64,000 nucleotides of DNA from DATKMP01 sp963790045 (GCA_963790045.1 CAWBMS010000010.1:58735-122734), one strand, 5' to 3'. Positions 38,100 to 48,145 are shown, numbered from the stretch's first letter. Numbers and translations are program-made. Notes: generated by a model from the sequence alone, not told the origin.

Positions 38100-38843
38100 A
38101 TGAAAAAGAAATTTCTCGTTGTGCTTGTTCTCTGTCTTTGTGGTTCGTCGCTGGTGTTTTCCCAACAGCGTATTTCAAATTCTTTGTTGATAAAACAATC
38201 TGAAACAGCATCACCATCGGATGTGATGAATTATAGTTTTGATTCTGATGGGAATCAAAAAAAATCTGTTGCGCTTGCAGTTTTTTATTCACTCGTGGTG
38301 CCGGGAATGGGACAAACGTATGCCGGTTCTTTCCGCACTGGAAAATATTATCTTTTTGCCGAAGGCGGATTGTGGTTGACGTATGCCGGTTTTCGCGTGT
38401 ACGGCAACTGGCTGCATCAAGATGCGCAAACGTATGCAACGGAGCATGCCACGGCAAATTTTAGCAGCAAGGACGATCAGTTTGAAGTAAACATTGGCAA
38501 CTTCAACACCACAGATGACTACAACCAGCAAAAACTTCGCAATCAAGAATACAATTTGATTTATACCGGCAGCCAGTACCAATGGAATTGGCAGGGAAGC
38601 GATGCCAATAGATTGCAGTTCAAAAACATGCGCATTCAAAGTGCTTCCGTGTATGATAATTCACGATTTCTTATCGGTGCAGTTGTCATCAATCATATTA
38701 TTTCTGCTTTTATGGCCGGACGTGCAGCTGCTGCGTACAATCGTTCTCTGGCTGATGAACAAACGTGGCACATCGAAGCATTGGCACTTGGGGATGTTGG
38801 GAATATTCATGGCATAGGGTTGTCATTCACGAAAATATTTTAA
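38100..38843 (+). CDS. Exported DUF5683-like protein
   Basis: The 247-residue product has a signal peptide (residues about 1-22, KKKFLVVLVLCLCG). A hydrophobic region follows with VVPGMGQTYAGSFRTGKYYLFAE and later LIGAVVINHIISAF, the pattern of DUF5683 proteins, which are probably membrane-associated and of unknown function. AGGAG precedes the ATG at 38100, eight bases after mtaB. truA starts nine bases later. Confidence 0.8.
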   Translation: MKKKFLVVLVLCLCGSSLVFSQQRISNSLLIKQSETASPSDVMNYSFDSDGNQKKSVALAVFYSLVVPGMGQTYAGSFRTGKYYLFAEGGLWLTYAGFRVYGNWLHQDAQTYATEHATANFSSKDDQFEVNIGNFNTTDDYNQQKLRNQEYNLIYTGSQYQWNWQGSDANRLQFKNMRIQSASVYDNSRFLIGAVVINHIISAFMAGRAAAAYNRSLADEQTWHIEALALGDVGNIHGIGLSFTKIF

Positions 38844-38851
38844 CGGTCGTC

Positions 38852-39580
38852 ATGCCAAATATCCGTCTTGATATTGAGTATGATGGAACGAATTTTGTCG
38901 GGTGGCAATTTCAAAAAAATGGACGTTCGGTTCAGGAAGAACTTGAAAAAGCAATTCGACATCTCTTTCAAATGGAATTGCGCGTACACGGCGGCGGGCG
39001 AACGGATGCCGGCGTGCATGCCAGAGGTCAGGTGGCGAATATTTTTATTGAAAAAAATATCAAGATAGATTTGCTGGCAAAACAACTTACCGCCGTTACA
39101 CCGCATGATGTTATCGTCAAAAAAGCGTCAGTTGTTTCCGGTGATTTTCATGCGAGACATAGCGCGAAGGCCCGGCGGTATCGGTATCAAGTATCACGCA
39201 CGCCGACTGCCATCGAAAGAAATTATTGCTGGCAAGTACATTCGCAGCTCGATCTCGCTGCGATGCGTGCGTGTGCATCGCAAATCCTCGGAGACCATGA
39301 TTTCCAATCGTTTTGTAAAACGATCGCTGAAGTTGATCATTATCGGTGCAATATTTATTCGGCACAATGGAACGAGACGGATCGGATGTTGGAATTTGAA
39401 ATCACAGCGAACAGATTTTTACATGGAATGGTCCGTGCGTTGGTTGGCACAATGGTGAATGTCGGGCGCGGCCATACACCGCTTCGAAATTTCAAACTGA
39501 TACTCGAAGCTAAAGATCGGTCAAAAGCCGGAATGTCGGCACCGTCACAGGGATTGTTTCTTGAGGAAATTGTGTATTGA
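38852..39580 (+). CDS. truA: tRNA pseudouridine synthase A
   Basis: TruA makes pseudouridine at positions 38-40 of tRNA anticodon arms. The 242-residue product has the DIEYDGTNFVGWQ N-terminus and the catalytic Asp in GGRTDAGVHARGQ. The RRYRYQV and RFLHGMVRALVGTMV motifs follow. The ATG at 38852 gives the family-typical start. It lies in a same-strand series with mtaB, the DUF5683-like gene and corC, joining two tRNA-modification genes. Confidence 0.95.
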   Translation: MPNIRLDIEYDGTNFVGWQFQKNGRSVQEELEKAIRHLFQMELRVHGGGRTDAGVHARGQVANIFIEKNIKIDLLAKQLTAVTPHDVIVKKASVVSGDFHARHSAKARRYRYQVSRTPTAIERNYCWQVHSQLDLAAMRACASQILGDHDFQSFCKTIAEVDHYRCNIYSAQWNETDRMLEFEITANRFLHGMVRALVGTMVNVGRGHTPLRNFKLILEAKDRSKAGMSAPSQGLFLEEIVY

Positions 39581-39592
39581 TTGTTTTTAACG

Positions 39593-40411
39593 ATGAAGTC
39601 TTTAAAAAAAATATTGCGTGATGTGTTAGTCAAGGCGGGCGTTTTGCATGTGCCGTTGTCGGAAGAAGAATTAGAACAAGTCATCGATGCAAGTTCGTTG
39701 AGCGGTACTATCAATAAAACAGAACACGAACTTATAAAAAGCGTTTTACAATTTTCCGATATTACCGCAAAAGAAATTATGGTGCCGCGCCCGGATATCA
39801 TCGCCGTGGATATTGCCATGCCGGTCGATGCGTTGATTCGAAAAGTGATTGAAGAAGGATACTCGCGGCTTCCGGTTTACAAGGGTTCGATTGATAAAAT
39901 AATCGGTATTGTGTATAGCAAAGATTTGTTAAGTATGCTAGAACATCGTTCGTTGATTGTCCTGCACGATATTATTCGTCCTGCATATTTTGTTCCCGAA
40001 TCAAAAAAGATCAGCGAGATTTTGCGGGAGTTTCAACAAAGAAAAAATCATATCGGTATTGTGATCGATGAGTTTGGCGGCACAGAAGGATTGATTACGC
40101 TGGAGGATATCGTGGAAGAAATTGTCGGCGATATTTTGGACGAGTACGATGAAACAAGAAAATCGATAGAACAAAAAAGCGACGGTTCAGTGATAGTTGA
40201 TGCGGCAATTTCGATTAGTGATTTTAACGAACAATTTCGGACGGCAATCCCCCCGGCACCGGAATATGAAACCTTAGCAGGTTATCTGCAAACTGTTACC
40301 GGCCGGCTTCCCGAAGTCAATGAAAAAATTACGACGAGTAATTTTATTTTTACTATTGTGGTCAAAAGTGCCAGGCGCATACGACAAGTGAAGGTAACAC
40401 CTAATATATGA
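39593..40411 (+). CDS. CorC/HlyC-type CBS-domain protein
   Basis: The 272-residue soluble protein has an N-terminal linker, two CBS domains (VPRPDIIAVD, GYSRLPVYKG, IIGIVYSKDLL; then HIGIVIDEFGGTEGLITLEDIVEEIVGDI) and a C-terminal transporter-associated CorC_HlyC domain (LAGYLQTVTGRLPEVNE). It matches CorC or the cytosolic half of CNNM-like proteins, which affect Mg or Co transport. The membrane DUF21 domain is absent here. The ATG at 39593 is used; the track-length start at 39581 has no site. Function is by family only. Confidence 0.88.
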   Translation: MKSLKKILRDVLVKAGVLHVPLSEEELEQVIDASSLSGTINKTEHELIKSVLQFSDITAKEIMVPRPDIIAVDIAMPVDALIRKVIEEGYSRLPVYKGSIDKIIGIVYSKDLLSMLEHRSLIVLHDIIRPAYFVPESKKISEILREFQQRKNHIGIVIDEFGGTEGLITLEDIVEEIVGDILDEYDETRKSIEQKSDGSVIVDAAISISDFNEQFRTAIPPAPEYETLAGYLQTVTGRLPEVNEKITTSNFIFTIVVKSARRIRQVKVTPNI

Positions 40412-40463
40412 GACGAAATATCCAGTTTAGTTATGCAAAGCCGGTCGATAGAAAGTCAGTATA

Positions 40464-40796
40464 ATGGTTTGGTTTAAAGAAGGTGTATCTATTATTTCTC
40501 CTCTTCTGAAGGAATGGCGTACAAAATTCTCAGGACAAAATCGGCGCTACTTACAAGAATTATTATGGTTGTCGCTTGGACAGGGTGGAACGCTTTTACT
40601 TAGTGTAATCTCTATTAAACTTATCACCACCATTGGCACACACGATTACGGTATTTATATTCTTCTGACCAGCATTACGTCAATTTGGTTAGCTGCGTTT
40701 TATACGCCGTACGAGCAAAGTTATGTCGCTACTTATTTGACAATCGAACCTTGTGCTCAGCAACCGTTGGAAACATATCGGAGGATGGCGAGATGA
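40464..40796 (+). pseudogene. Fragment of a polysaccharide flippase
   Basis: The 110-residue frame resembles the N-terminus of lipopolysaccharide or O-antigen flippases, which are usually 400-500 residues. It has two predicted helices (LLSVISIKLI; ILLTSITSIWLAAF) and the phrase GTHDYGIYILLTSITSIW. It ends abruptly, with its TGA overlapping the nadD start codon. I read it as a remnant after deletion. The ATGA overlap would still permit coupled translation. It has no link to the main capsule locus further right. Confidence 0.65.
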
Positions 40797-41395
40797 GAAT
40801 CGGTATTTTTGGCGGTACATTCGATCCGCCGCACATCGCGCATTTGATTATTGCTGAGCAGGCAATTCAGCAGCTTCAGTTGGATGTTGTCTATTTTGTG
40901 CCGGCAAATATTCCGCCTCATAAAACATATCATGCTTTTGTTTCTGCAAACCATCGTTGGCAGATGGTACGAAAAGCAATCGCAGGCAATACGAAATTCC
41001 GTGCGTCCGATATAGAACTGAAACGCAAAGGTATTTCTTATACGGTGGATACATTGCTCGCATTTAAAGAACGATATCCAAAATCAAATTTGTTTCTTAT
41101 TCTTGGCGGCGACAATTATCAACAATTCCATTCGTGGAAGTCTCCGAAAGAAATTCTATCGCACGCTACGCTGGTTGTCTATCATCGTCCAGGTGTGAAA
41201 GAAAATCGAAAATCATTGAACGATGGCGTCGTTTTTCTTCAAGGTGCAAAGTTTGAACTTTCATCGACCATGATTCGCGAACAACTGAAACGTGGTGAAT
41301 CGATTAAATATCTTGTATCACCGGCTGTGGAGCAGTACATTCAAAAGAGATCACTCTATAAACACAGCGGTCGAACAAAGAAAGTATCGACATGA
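40793..41395 (+). CDS. nadD: Nicotinate-nucleotide adenylyltransferase
   Basis: NadD adenylates nicotinate mononucleotide in NAD synthesis. The 200-residue product starts MRIGIFGGTFDPPHIAH, which contains the nucleotidyltransferase HxGH-like motif. The late segment FELSSTMIREQLKRGES holds the SSTxIR ATP motif. The start is the ATG at 40793, preceded by GGAGG. The stop overlaps the glgB ATG (ATGA), so the two are translationally coupled. Confidence 0.95.
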   Translation: MRIGIFGGTFDPPHIAHLIIAEQAIQQLQLDVVYFVPANIPPHKTYHAFVSANHRWQMVRKAIAGNTKFRASDIELKRKGISYTVDTLLAFKERYPKSNLFLILGGDNYQQFHSWKSPKEILSHATLVVYHRPGVKENRKSLNDGVVFLQGAKFELSSTMIREQLKRGESIKYLVSPAVEQYIQKRSLYKHSGRTKKVST

Positions 41396-43596
41396 AACAC
41401 TCTCTTGCAATAGAAGAATTTTATCGCATTGTTCGTACAGAACATCATGATCCGTTTTCTGTTCTCGGTGCACATTGTGTCGAGGTTGAAAAGAAACCCG
41501 CGATTGCCATTCGTGCTTTTTTGCCGGATGCAGCGACAGCCGTTGTTCTTGATCTTCTTCGGCAGCAAGAATATGCGATGACAAAAATTATGCCGGAAGG
41601 ATTGTTTGAAGTTGTCGTTCCGAATGTCCGTGAAATATTTATATATAAACTGAAAGTTGCATGGTCATCCGGCGTAACATCAGAATTTTATGATCCGTAT
41701 TCATTTCTTCCTACGCTGACAGATTTCGATATTTATTTGTTTAATGCCGGCGATCATCATCGCATTTATGAAAAGCTTGGCGCTCACCCGATGGAAGTGA
41801 ACGGAATTGACGGTGTGCGATTTGCTGTATGGGCTCCCAGTGCGCGCAGTGTGAGTGTGATCGGTGAATTTAATTTTTGGGATAGGCAAAGACATGCAAT
41901 GCGTGTCCTCGGCTCATCGGGTGTATGGGAAATATTTATTCCCGGTATAAGCGGCGGTGAATTGTATAAATTCCAGATTAAAACGCAGGCAAATATAATT
42001 TTAGACAAAGCGGATCCTTATGCTACAGAGGTGGAATTGCGACCGCGAACCGCATCGCGCGTGAATGCGTTGGAGGGATATTCATGGGATGATGCGGAAT
42101 GGATTCAACGGCGAACCCAATCAGATCATCTTGGCGAACCTATTTCTGTGTACGAAGTGCATCTTGGATCGTGGTCCAGAGTACCGGAAGAAAAGAATCG
42201 CTGGCTAACGTATCGTGAACTTGCCGACCGCTTGATTCCTTATGTAAAAGAACAGGGATTTACTCACATAGAACTTTTGCCGGTAATGGAACATCCGTTT
42301 GACGGTTCGTGGGGATATCAAGTAACAGGATATTTTGCGGCTACCAGCCGCTTCGGAAGCCCGCAAGATTTTATGTTCTTTGTCGATCAATGCCATCAAC
42401 ACAACGTTGGCGTGCTGCTGGATTGGGTGCCGGCACATTTTCCCAAAGATGCGTTTGCTCTCGGCGAATTTGACGGAACACATTTGTACGAACATGCCGA
42501 TCCGAAAAAAGGCGAACATCAGGATTGGGGCACATATATTTTCAATTATGGACGCAATGAAGTACAAAATTTTCTATTGAGCAATGCTTTGTTCTGGATA
42601 GAAAAATATCATATCGACGGATTACGCATCGATGCAGTTGCTTCGATGTTGTATCTCGATTATTCGCGCAAAGCAGGGGAGTGGATTCCCAATCAATATG
42701 GCGGCAGAGAAAATTTAGAAGCAATAGCGTTCCTAAAAAAAATGAACCGTCTTATCCATCAATATTATTCCGGTGTATTGACAATTGCCGAAGAATCGAC
42801 CGCATGGCCAGGTGTGACGAATAATATCGAAAGCGGCGGACTTGGATTCAGTATGAAATGGAATATGGGCTGGATGCATGATATGCTGCTCTATTTTTCC
42901 AAGGAACCAGTGTATCGATCCTATCACCATAATAATCTTACGTTTGCATTACTGTACGCGTTCACGGAACGATTTCTTCTTCCGCTCTCACACGATGAAG
43001 TAGTTCATGGAAAATCATCGCTCCTGAATAAAATGCCGCGAGACGATTGGCAGAAATTCGCTAACCTTCGGTTGTTATACGGTTTGATGTTCGGATTTCC
43101 AGGGAAAAAATTGTTATTCATGGGATCGGAATTCGGGCAGCGCGATGAATGGAATTATGAACGCTCGCTTGATTGGCATCTCTTGCAATATGCGCCGCAT
43201 AGCGGATTGCAGCGGTGGGTAAAAGATTTAAATGCGGTCTATTCTCGCGAAAGCGCATTGCATCAAGTGGATTTTAGTTACAGCGGATTTGAATGGATTG
43301 ATTTTCAGGATGCGCCCAATAGCGTTATTTCATTCATCAGAAAGTCTGCGAACGGTAGCGATAAAATAATTGTTGTGTGTAATTTTACACCGGTCCCGCG
43401 TAGGAATTATCGCGTCGGTGTTCCTGACGTCGGAACATATTTGGAAATCTTGAACAGCGATTCTGAATTTTATAATGGAAGCAATATGGGCAATGCCGGT
43501 GCGATAACCGCAGAAGCCATTCCACAGCACGGCAGAGAATTTTCGATCAATCTCACACTGCCGCCGCTTGCTGCAATATTTCTGAAACATGTTTAG
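41392..43596 (+). CDS. glgB: 1,4-alpha-glucan branching enzyme
   Basis: GlgB makes alpha-1,6 branches in glycogen. The 734-residue product has two N-terminal carbohydrate-binding modules, then the GH13 barrel: VLLDWVPAHFP, the nucleophile Asp in GLRIDAVASM (residue about 414), the acid Glu in IAEESTAWP (about 467) and PLSHDEVVHGK. It ends with a beta-sandwich domain. No other glycogen genes are adjacent. Confidence 0.96.
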   Translation: MKHSLAIEEFYRIVRTEHHDPFSVLGAHCVEVEKKPAIAIRAFLPDAATAVVLDLLRQQEYAMTKIMPEGLFEVVVPNVREIFIYKLKVAWSSGVTSEFYDPYSFLPTLTDFDIYLFNAGDHHRIYEKLGAHPMEVNGIDGVRFAVWAPSARSVSVIGEFNFWDRQRHAMRVLGSSGVWEIFIPGISGGELYKFQIKTQANIILDKADPYATEVELRPRTASRVNALEGYSWDDAEWIQRRTQSDHLGEPISVYEVHLGSWSRVPEEKNRWLTYRELADRLIPYVKEQGFTHIELLPVMEHPFDGSWGYQVTGYFAATSRFGSPQDFMFFVDQCHQHNVGVLLDWVPAHFPKDAFALGEFDGTHLYEHADPKKGEHQDWGTYIFNYGRNEVQNFLLSNALFWIEKYHIDGLRIDAVASMLYLDYSRKAGEWIPNQYGGRENLEAIAFLKKMNRLIHQYYSGVLTIAEESTAWPGVTNNIESGGLGFSMKWNMGWMHDMLLYFSKEPVYRSYHHNNLTFALLYAFTERFLLPLSHDEVVHGKSSLLNKMPRDDWQKFANLRLLYGLMFGFPGKKLLFMGSEFGQRDEWNYERSLDWHLLQYAPHSGLQRWVKDLNAVYSRESALHQVDFSYSGFEWIDFQDAPNSVISFIRKSANGSDKIIVVCNFTPVPRRNYRVGVPDVGTYLEILNSDSEFYNGSNMGNAGAITAEAIPQHGREFSINLTLPPLAAIFLKHV

Positions 43597-43812
43597 CGCT
43601 GTATTGAAATAAAAGTTGAAAAAAATAGGTGAATAGATTATATAGTTAATAGAACCTATCTCAAAAATAGCGGTAGATTCATCCGGAACTTGCCGAAGGA
43701 TGACACCTGCACCAGTCAATCTTCGACAGGATTCTAATGATTGGCTTCGAAAACATTATTGAGATGCTTCTATGCAGTTAACAATTCCACTAACATCCGA
43801 ATACAATATCTT

Positions 43813-45418
43813 ATGTCAGAACCTATAACATCCCAACCTGCAAGTGATGAAACTGTTTTTAAAAAAACATGGAATGAAATCACGCAACCCTTTATCGATT
43901 TGATTCATGCGCCGCGCGCGTTGTGGGGTGTGAACCTCGCCTACACGATTGAAGGATTATCGGTCCTTCGGCATTCTTACGTATCTCGCCATTCATTTTT
44001 CCGATTTTATTTTCAAAGGTGTTCCGCATGCCGATGTGTGGTCGCATGAAATGGTCATGGTGCTGACGGCAGGAATTGCAATTGCAATGGTCGTGCTGGG
44101 ATTTGTGCCTGATAAATACGGCGTTCGGTTTGCATTGATTTTTTCGTTTGCGTTTTTACTTGCAGGAAGATTGTTGATGTCTGCTGCACCGACAATTTTC
44201 GGATTGCAGCCGAACGGTGTGTGGTCGCCGTTGCATTTGATTACAATGGCCGGAATAATGTTGATTGTTATCGGCTACGGTGTGTATCAACCTGCGGCGT
44301 ATGCTGCTGTGCGACAGTTCACGAATCCCAAGACAGCATCGATGGCGTATGCAATGTTGTACGCTTTGATGAATGCCGGTTCTTCGCTTGCGATGCTAGC
44401 ATTTTTATTCCGCGATGAAAAATTTTTAGGATTGGGTATTAACGGAACTTTTTGGGTCTATACGGTGCTCACGTTAATGTCGTTAGTCGTTACGATTGGT
44501 TTCCTATCACGAAAAACTGTTGCAAAAGCAATCGCAAGCGCAAAAGAAGAAACCGCTGCAATTGAGAAAGTTGAAGCTGCGCAAGGCGCAAAGAAGGAAG
44601 AACCAAAACCTGTTATCGCGGACGATGATCTCAAAGTCCCGCTTGCAGCATGGATTGTTCTGGCGGGAATATTGGCGGCAATCATTTTTCGCGTCCCTTC
44701 TCCGTGGAGTTATTACGCGTCTGCTGTGGTGATTTTGTTTCCCGCTATCGTGTCGGTTTTGCCAAAACGATTTCGCACACCTATCGTAAAGTGGGTGGCA
44801 ACACATCCGCTTTCCGACATTCGATTCTTCTTCTTTATCTTTGCTCTCATGCCGGTGCAAACGTTATTCACGTACAACTGGCTTGTGCTGCCGCAATATA
44901 TTTCTCGTGCGTACAGCGGATGGATCGGCGAATATTATGAGGTTGCTTCCAATGCAAATCCCATTTTAATTTTTATTCTTGTGCCTGTGATTACAGCGCT
45001 GACGTATAAAAAAAATGTGTACAACATGATGATCATCGGAACCTTGGTTATGAGTTCCTCGGCATTTATTCTCGCGCTCGGTGCGAGTCCGTTGACGTTG
45101 TGCGGATATATTTTGATGATGACGGTGGGTGAAGCCATGTGGTCGGCAAGATTTTTACAGTACGCAACCGAGATTGCACCGCCGGAACGTGCGGGACAAT
45201 ATCAGGGTGTCGCGCAATTGCCTTGGTTCCTGACAAAATTTCTTGTGCCGCTGTTGTATTCAGGACAAATGATGGAACGCTATTGCCCTGCCGATGGTTC
45301 AAAGGATACAGGATCGATGTGGTTTATTTTTGGATTGATAGCGATCATCAGTCCGATAGCGTTGTGGCTTTCACGCCGCTGGATGTTAAAAGGATTTAAG
45401 GTGAAACACGAAGGATGA
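43813..45418 (+). pseudogene. MFS transporter, frame disrupted
   Basis: The reconstructed product of about 535 residues has an N-terminal cytoplasmic stretch and roughly twelve hydrophobic segments. It carries a charged central loop (KEETAAIEKVEAAQGAKKEE). The pattern VPDKYGVRFALIFSFAFLLAGRL after helix 2 and the YAMLYALMNAGSSL segment look like proton-driven MFS/POT carriers. The frame changes +1 near 43962-43966 (TCGGTCC). Dropping one base gives EGLSSFGILTYLAIHF. The substrate is unknown. The following small gene overlaps its stop (ATGA). Confidence 0.8.
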
Positions 45419-45940
45419 ACGCGTTGCTGAAATATTTTGTACGCCAATGGAAGATTCTTGCGGCAATAGCGGTAGTCATTGTTCTTGCGATTGCAGTGTA
45501 TAAGGTTGTCCATCAAAAAGAACTTCCGCTGCTGCCGGCATCCATTCTTCATCTTGCATTAACGAATGAAATTCATGGCGAAGCAGCACGTCAGCAGATA
45601 AATTCGATGCATGGCAAAAACGTTACACCCGAAGAAAATGAGATAGGAACGTACAGTTTCCCCGGATGGAAGCGGAACGCTTTACATCTCACTTTACGGA
45701 TCAATAAAAGATGCACAAACTGCTTGTGACACGATGGAAGATGCTATAGCTCGCGACAATGCTGTGTTCACACATTTCCGAAAGATCAATGCAGGTGGAG
45801 AACACTATGCAATATGCCTTGGCAATGGGAAAGCACATTATTTTTTTGTGCATCATGATATTCTGTATTGGTGGTCAGTAGATAATCCTGTGGCGCAGGC
45901 AAGTTTTCGGGATTTGCTCAAGCGTACACAAACACAATAA
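45415..45940 (+). pseudogene. Single-helix membrane protein of unknown function, frame disrupted
   Basis: The start codon overlaps the MFS stop. The reconstructed 174-residue product has one N-terminal helix (residues about 14-30) and a soluble domain. One extra C in the CCCC run at 45660-45663 shifts the frame. Removing it gives SFPDGSGTLYISLYGSIKDAQ, continuing to RDLLKRTQTQ at 45940. I do not recognise a family. Coupling to the transporter suggests an accessory role, by position only. Confidence 0.7.
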
Positions 45941-45954
45941 TAGGTTTTATTTTT

Positions 45955-46719
45955 ATGTTACTTGGTGTTGTTCAAACGAATCCTGCATTTGGAGCAGTGA
46001 CTCAAAATATCGAACGAGCGCTTTCGTTGATGGAACGCGATCATGCAGATTTGTACGTGCTGCCGGAATTATTTAACTGCGGCTATAATTTTATCGACGC
46101 TCAAGAATTACAAGCGTATGCGGAGCCGGCGGAAGGAACAACGTTCCAGAGTTTATACCGCTGGGCAAAAAGCCATCAAAGTTTTGTGGTGTACGGATTT
46201 GCAGAACGTTCTGATGTGTTATACAATTCTGCTGCCGTCGTTGGTCCTGATGGATTGATCGGTGTGTACCGCAAGGTGCATTTGTTCGACCGTGAGAAAT
46301 TATTTTTTGTGCCGGGGAATTTTGGATTCCCTGTCTTTGATCTTCCGTTTGGAAAAATCGGTGTGATGATTTGTTTCGATTGGTTCTTCCCTGAATCTGC
46401 AAGAACGCTTGCCTTGAAGGGTGCACAGATCATTGCGCATCCGGCAAATCTTGTACTGCCGCATTGCCCCGAGGCAATGATTACGCGCAGTCTGGAAAAT
46501 CATGTTTTCACTGCGACGGCAAATCGCATCGGCAGGGAAGACCGTGGCGGGAATGATTTGCATTTTATCGGGATGAGCCAGATTGTTGCACATAATGGAG
46601 CGCTTCTTACACAATTAGGAACGGATGAAGAAAGAATTTCTGTCGTTGAAATCGATCCGCAGCGTGCCAATGATAAATCCATCAATAGTCGGAACAATAT
46701 ATTTGAATTGCCGAATTGA
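45955..46719 (+). CDS. Carbon-nitrogen hydrolase (nitrilase superfamily)
   Basis: The 254-residue product has the Glu-Lys-Cys triad in VLPELF, YRKVHLF and MICFDWFFPES. This superfamily includes omega-amidases, N-carbamoyl hydrolases and nitrilases; the exact substrate cannot be told. The closest motif layout is that of omega-amidase/deaminated-glutathione-type enzymes, though this is weak. It stands 14 bases after the previous frame-disrupted gene. Confidence 0.9.
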   Translation: MLLGVVQTNPAFGAVTQNIERALSLMERDHADLYVLPELFNCGYNFIDAQELQAYAEPAEGTTFQSLYRWAKSHQSFVVYGFAERSDVLYNSAAVVGPDGLIGVYRKVHLFDREKLFFVPGNFGFPVFDLPFGKIGVMICFDWFFPESARTLALKGAQIIAHPANLVLPHCPEAMITRSLENHVFTATANRIGREDRGGNDLHFIGMSQIVAHNGALLTQLGTDEERISVVEIDPQRANDKSINSRNNIFELPN

Positions 46720-47024
46720 TAATTTTCGATTGCAGATGGAAATTTTCAATGGAAAATGTGATTGCCGGCACGAACTGAATCTCAGCCGAAATATTTCGTT
46801 GATTTTTATCGAAAAAAAAATTACAATTATACAAGAATTAAAAGTTACAAAAAAACGCAAAATTGGAATTTTAGGTGTCAGATTTGTAACCGACGGCGAC
46901 AGGAGTATTGAAGAAGAATTAACACATTAGAAATTACGCTTTGAAATGCCGCAGAGTGTACCGTGCAGCGTTTTTTCTTGCATAAGTGATCGGAATATTT
47001 TTTTTCGGGTAATGCTGTAAAAAT
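46720..47024. other. Intergenic region before the UpxY-like gene
   Basis: About 300 AT-rich bases contain no convincing gene. T runs at about 46965-46974 and 46999-47007 are the only visible features, and no clear hairpin pairs with them. The region should hold the promoter and leader of the antiterminator gene. Confidence 0.6.
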
Positions 47025-47579
47025 ATGGAACACAACAATCTTTTGCTGCAACAGCAGTGGCTTGTAATTTATACGCGAGCGCGCCACGAAAAGGTTGTGC
47101 ATCAAGAGCTGAGTGAACGGGGCATTGAATCCTTCCTGCCGATGATGCGGCAGTGCCGCCAGTGGAGCGACCGCAAAAAATGGATCGATGTGCCGATGTT
47201 TTCTTCGTACCTGTTTGTCCATCCAAACCCGTTGCAGCGAGAGCAAGTGCTGAGGGTGCCTGGTGCTGTGCGATACATCATGTTCAACGGTAGAAAAGCC
47301 GTCGTTCAGGATTGCGAAATCGCATTCCTTCGCCGCGCCCAATTACAAGAAACGCAAATTGAAATAGTGCCGCAATTGTATAACAAAGAGCAGCAAGTTG
47401 TGATTACAAGCGGCGCGTTTCAAGGATTTAAAGGAAGATTGCTGCGTTCATATTCCGATGGAAGAATAGCCGTTGGTATTGAGGAAATAGGATATTCGAT
47501 TATTATACAGAACACAAAGGAAGGTTGTTTGTCTTCAGATGCTCTTCACTCTGAAGAATCAGTAACATTAGCTTTGTAA
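47025..47579 (+). CDS. NusG-like antiterminator (UpxY/RfaH family)
   Basis: The 184-residue product has the NGN fold (WLVIYTRARHEKVVHQEL...GIESFLPMMR...PMFSSYLFVH) and a C-terminal KOW domain (VVITSGAFQGFKGRLL). A specialised NusG paralogue of this kind is the known operator of capsule loci in Bacteroides (UpxY) and of RfaH systems: it keeps RNA polymerase transcribing long polysaccharide operons. Here it precedes an AT-rich polysaccharide cluster by about 3 kb, which fits this role. It is not the housekeeping NusG, since no ribosomal genes are near. Confidence 0.88.
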   Translation: MEHNNLLLQQQWLVIYTRARHEKVVHQELSERGIESFLPMMRQCRQWSDRKKWIDVPMFSSYLFVHPNPLQREQVLRVPGAVRYIMFNGRKAVVQDCEIAFLRRAQLQETQIEIVPQLYNKEQQVVITSGAFQGFKGRLLRSYSDGRIAVGIEEIGYSIIIQNTKEGCLSSDALHSEESVTLAL

Positions 47580-47914
47580 CAGTTGTAGTAAAACATTCGA
47601 ATTATTACATCATTGATTTGTTGATGCGGTCGGTTAGCAACCAATGACTTATGCCCTGTAGGCCTCAAATGGGACTGAGAGGGCGAAGCCATGGGAAGGA
47701 TGAATGATGAGTGAAGAAGTTAGAAGATAAAAGGTAAAATGGTAGATGGTTGGTTCGTTCAATGTTCAAGGTGCAACGTTCGATGCTCAATATCCAGCGT
47801 GAAAACTTAGTGCCTTTACTTGAACACATTATTTCGGAGAATGCCCGTTATTTTCCGTTGACTTTCTGAGATATTCATTGTATATACATAATAGTATATA
47901 TAAAATGGAGTCCG
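47580..47914. other. Intergenic region between upxY and vapB with possible structured RNA
   Basis: No gene was found. Bases 47624-47700 can form GGTT/AACC and GCCCT/AGGGC stems around a GGCCTCAAATGGGACTGAG region, a possible structured leader. The 72-base direct-repeat copy follows at 47719-47790. A short AT-rich segment with a TATATA-like stretch precedes vapB. Confidence 0.45.
47719..47790. repeat. Left copy of direct repeat flanking vapBC
   Basis: This 72-base segment starts GTTAGAAG and ends AACGTTCGATGCTCAA. It matches 48623-48692 at most positions with small gaps. It lies 124 bases before vapB. Confidence 0.7.
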
Positions 47915-48145
47915 ATGCAAACAGTAAAAATTATTAAAAACGGTGGAAGCCAGGCAATCCGATTACCACGATTGTATAGGATCAAAGGGAAAGAAGCATA
48001 TATCAAGAAAGTGCCGGAAGGTATTCTTGTGATGGAAAAAAATGACCTCTGGACAGCGTTTGAAAAATGCTTAGAGGATTTTCCTGTAGACTTTTTGAAA
48101 GCGAGAAGGAAACAACGAAATCAAAAACGGCGGATCCTTGAATGA
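47915..48145 (+). CDS. vapB: VapB-type antitoxin
   Basis: The 76-residue protein has an AbrB/SpoVT-like N-terminus (VKIIKNGGSQAIRLPRLYRI). This is the DNA-binding swapped hairpin of VapB antitoxins. A charged C-terminal tail follows (KARRKQRNQKRRILE), which would bind the toxin. The stop overlaps the vapC start (ATGA), typical of coupled toxin-antitoxin pairs. It probably represses its own promoter together with VapC (family knowledge). The pair sits between two copies of a direct repeat. Confidence 0.9.
   Translation: MQTVKIIKNGGSQAIRLPRLYRIKGKEAYIKKVPEGILVMEKNDLWTAFEKCLEDFPVDFLKARRKQRNQKRRILE

Noticed and set aside
46625..46930. A 101-residue plus-strand frame overlapping the nitrilase 3' end
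   Set aside because: Its first part lies in another frame of the nitrilase gene, with no ribosome site or recognisable motif.
47624..47650. Possible ops/JUMPstart element
   Set aside because: GGTCGGTTAGC only loosely resembles GGCGGTAGC, and it lies after the antiterminator gene without a matching leader gene.
47660..47700. Possible thiamine (TPP) riboswitch because of a CTGAGA string
   Set aside because: The second TPP-box pattern is missing and no thiamine gene follows.
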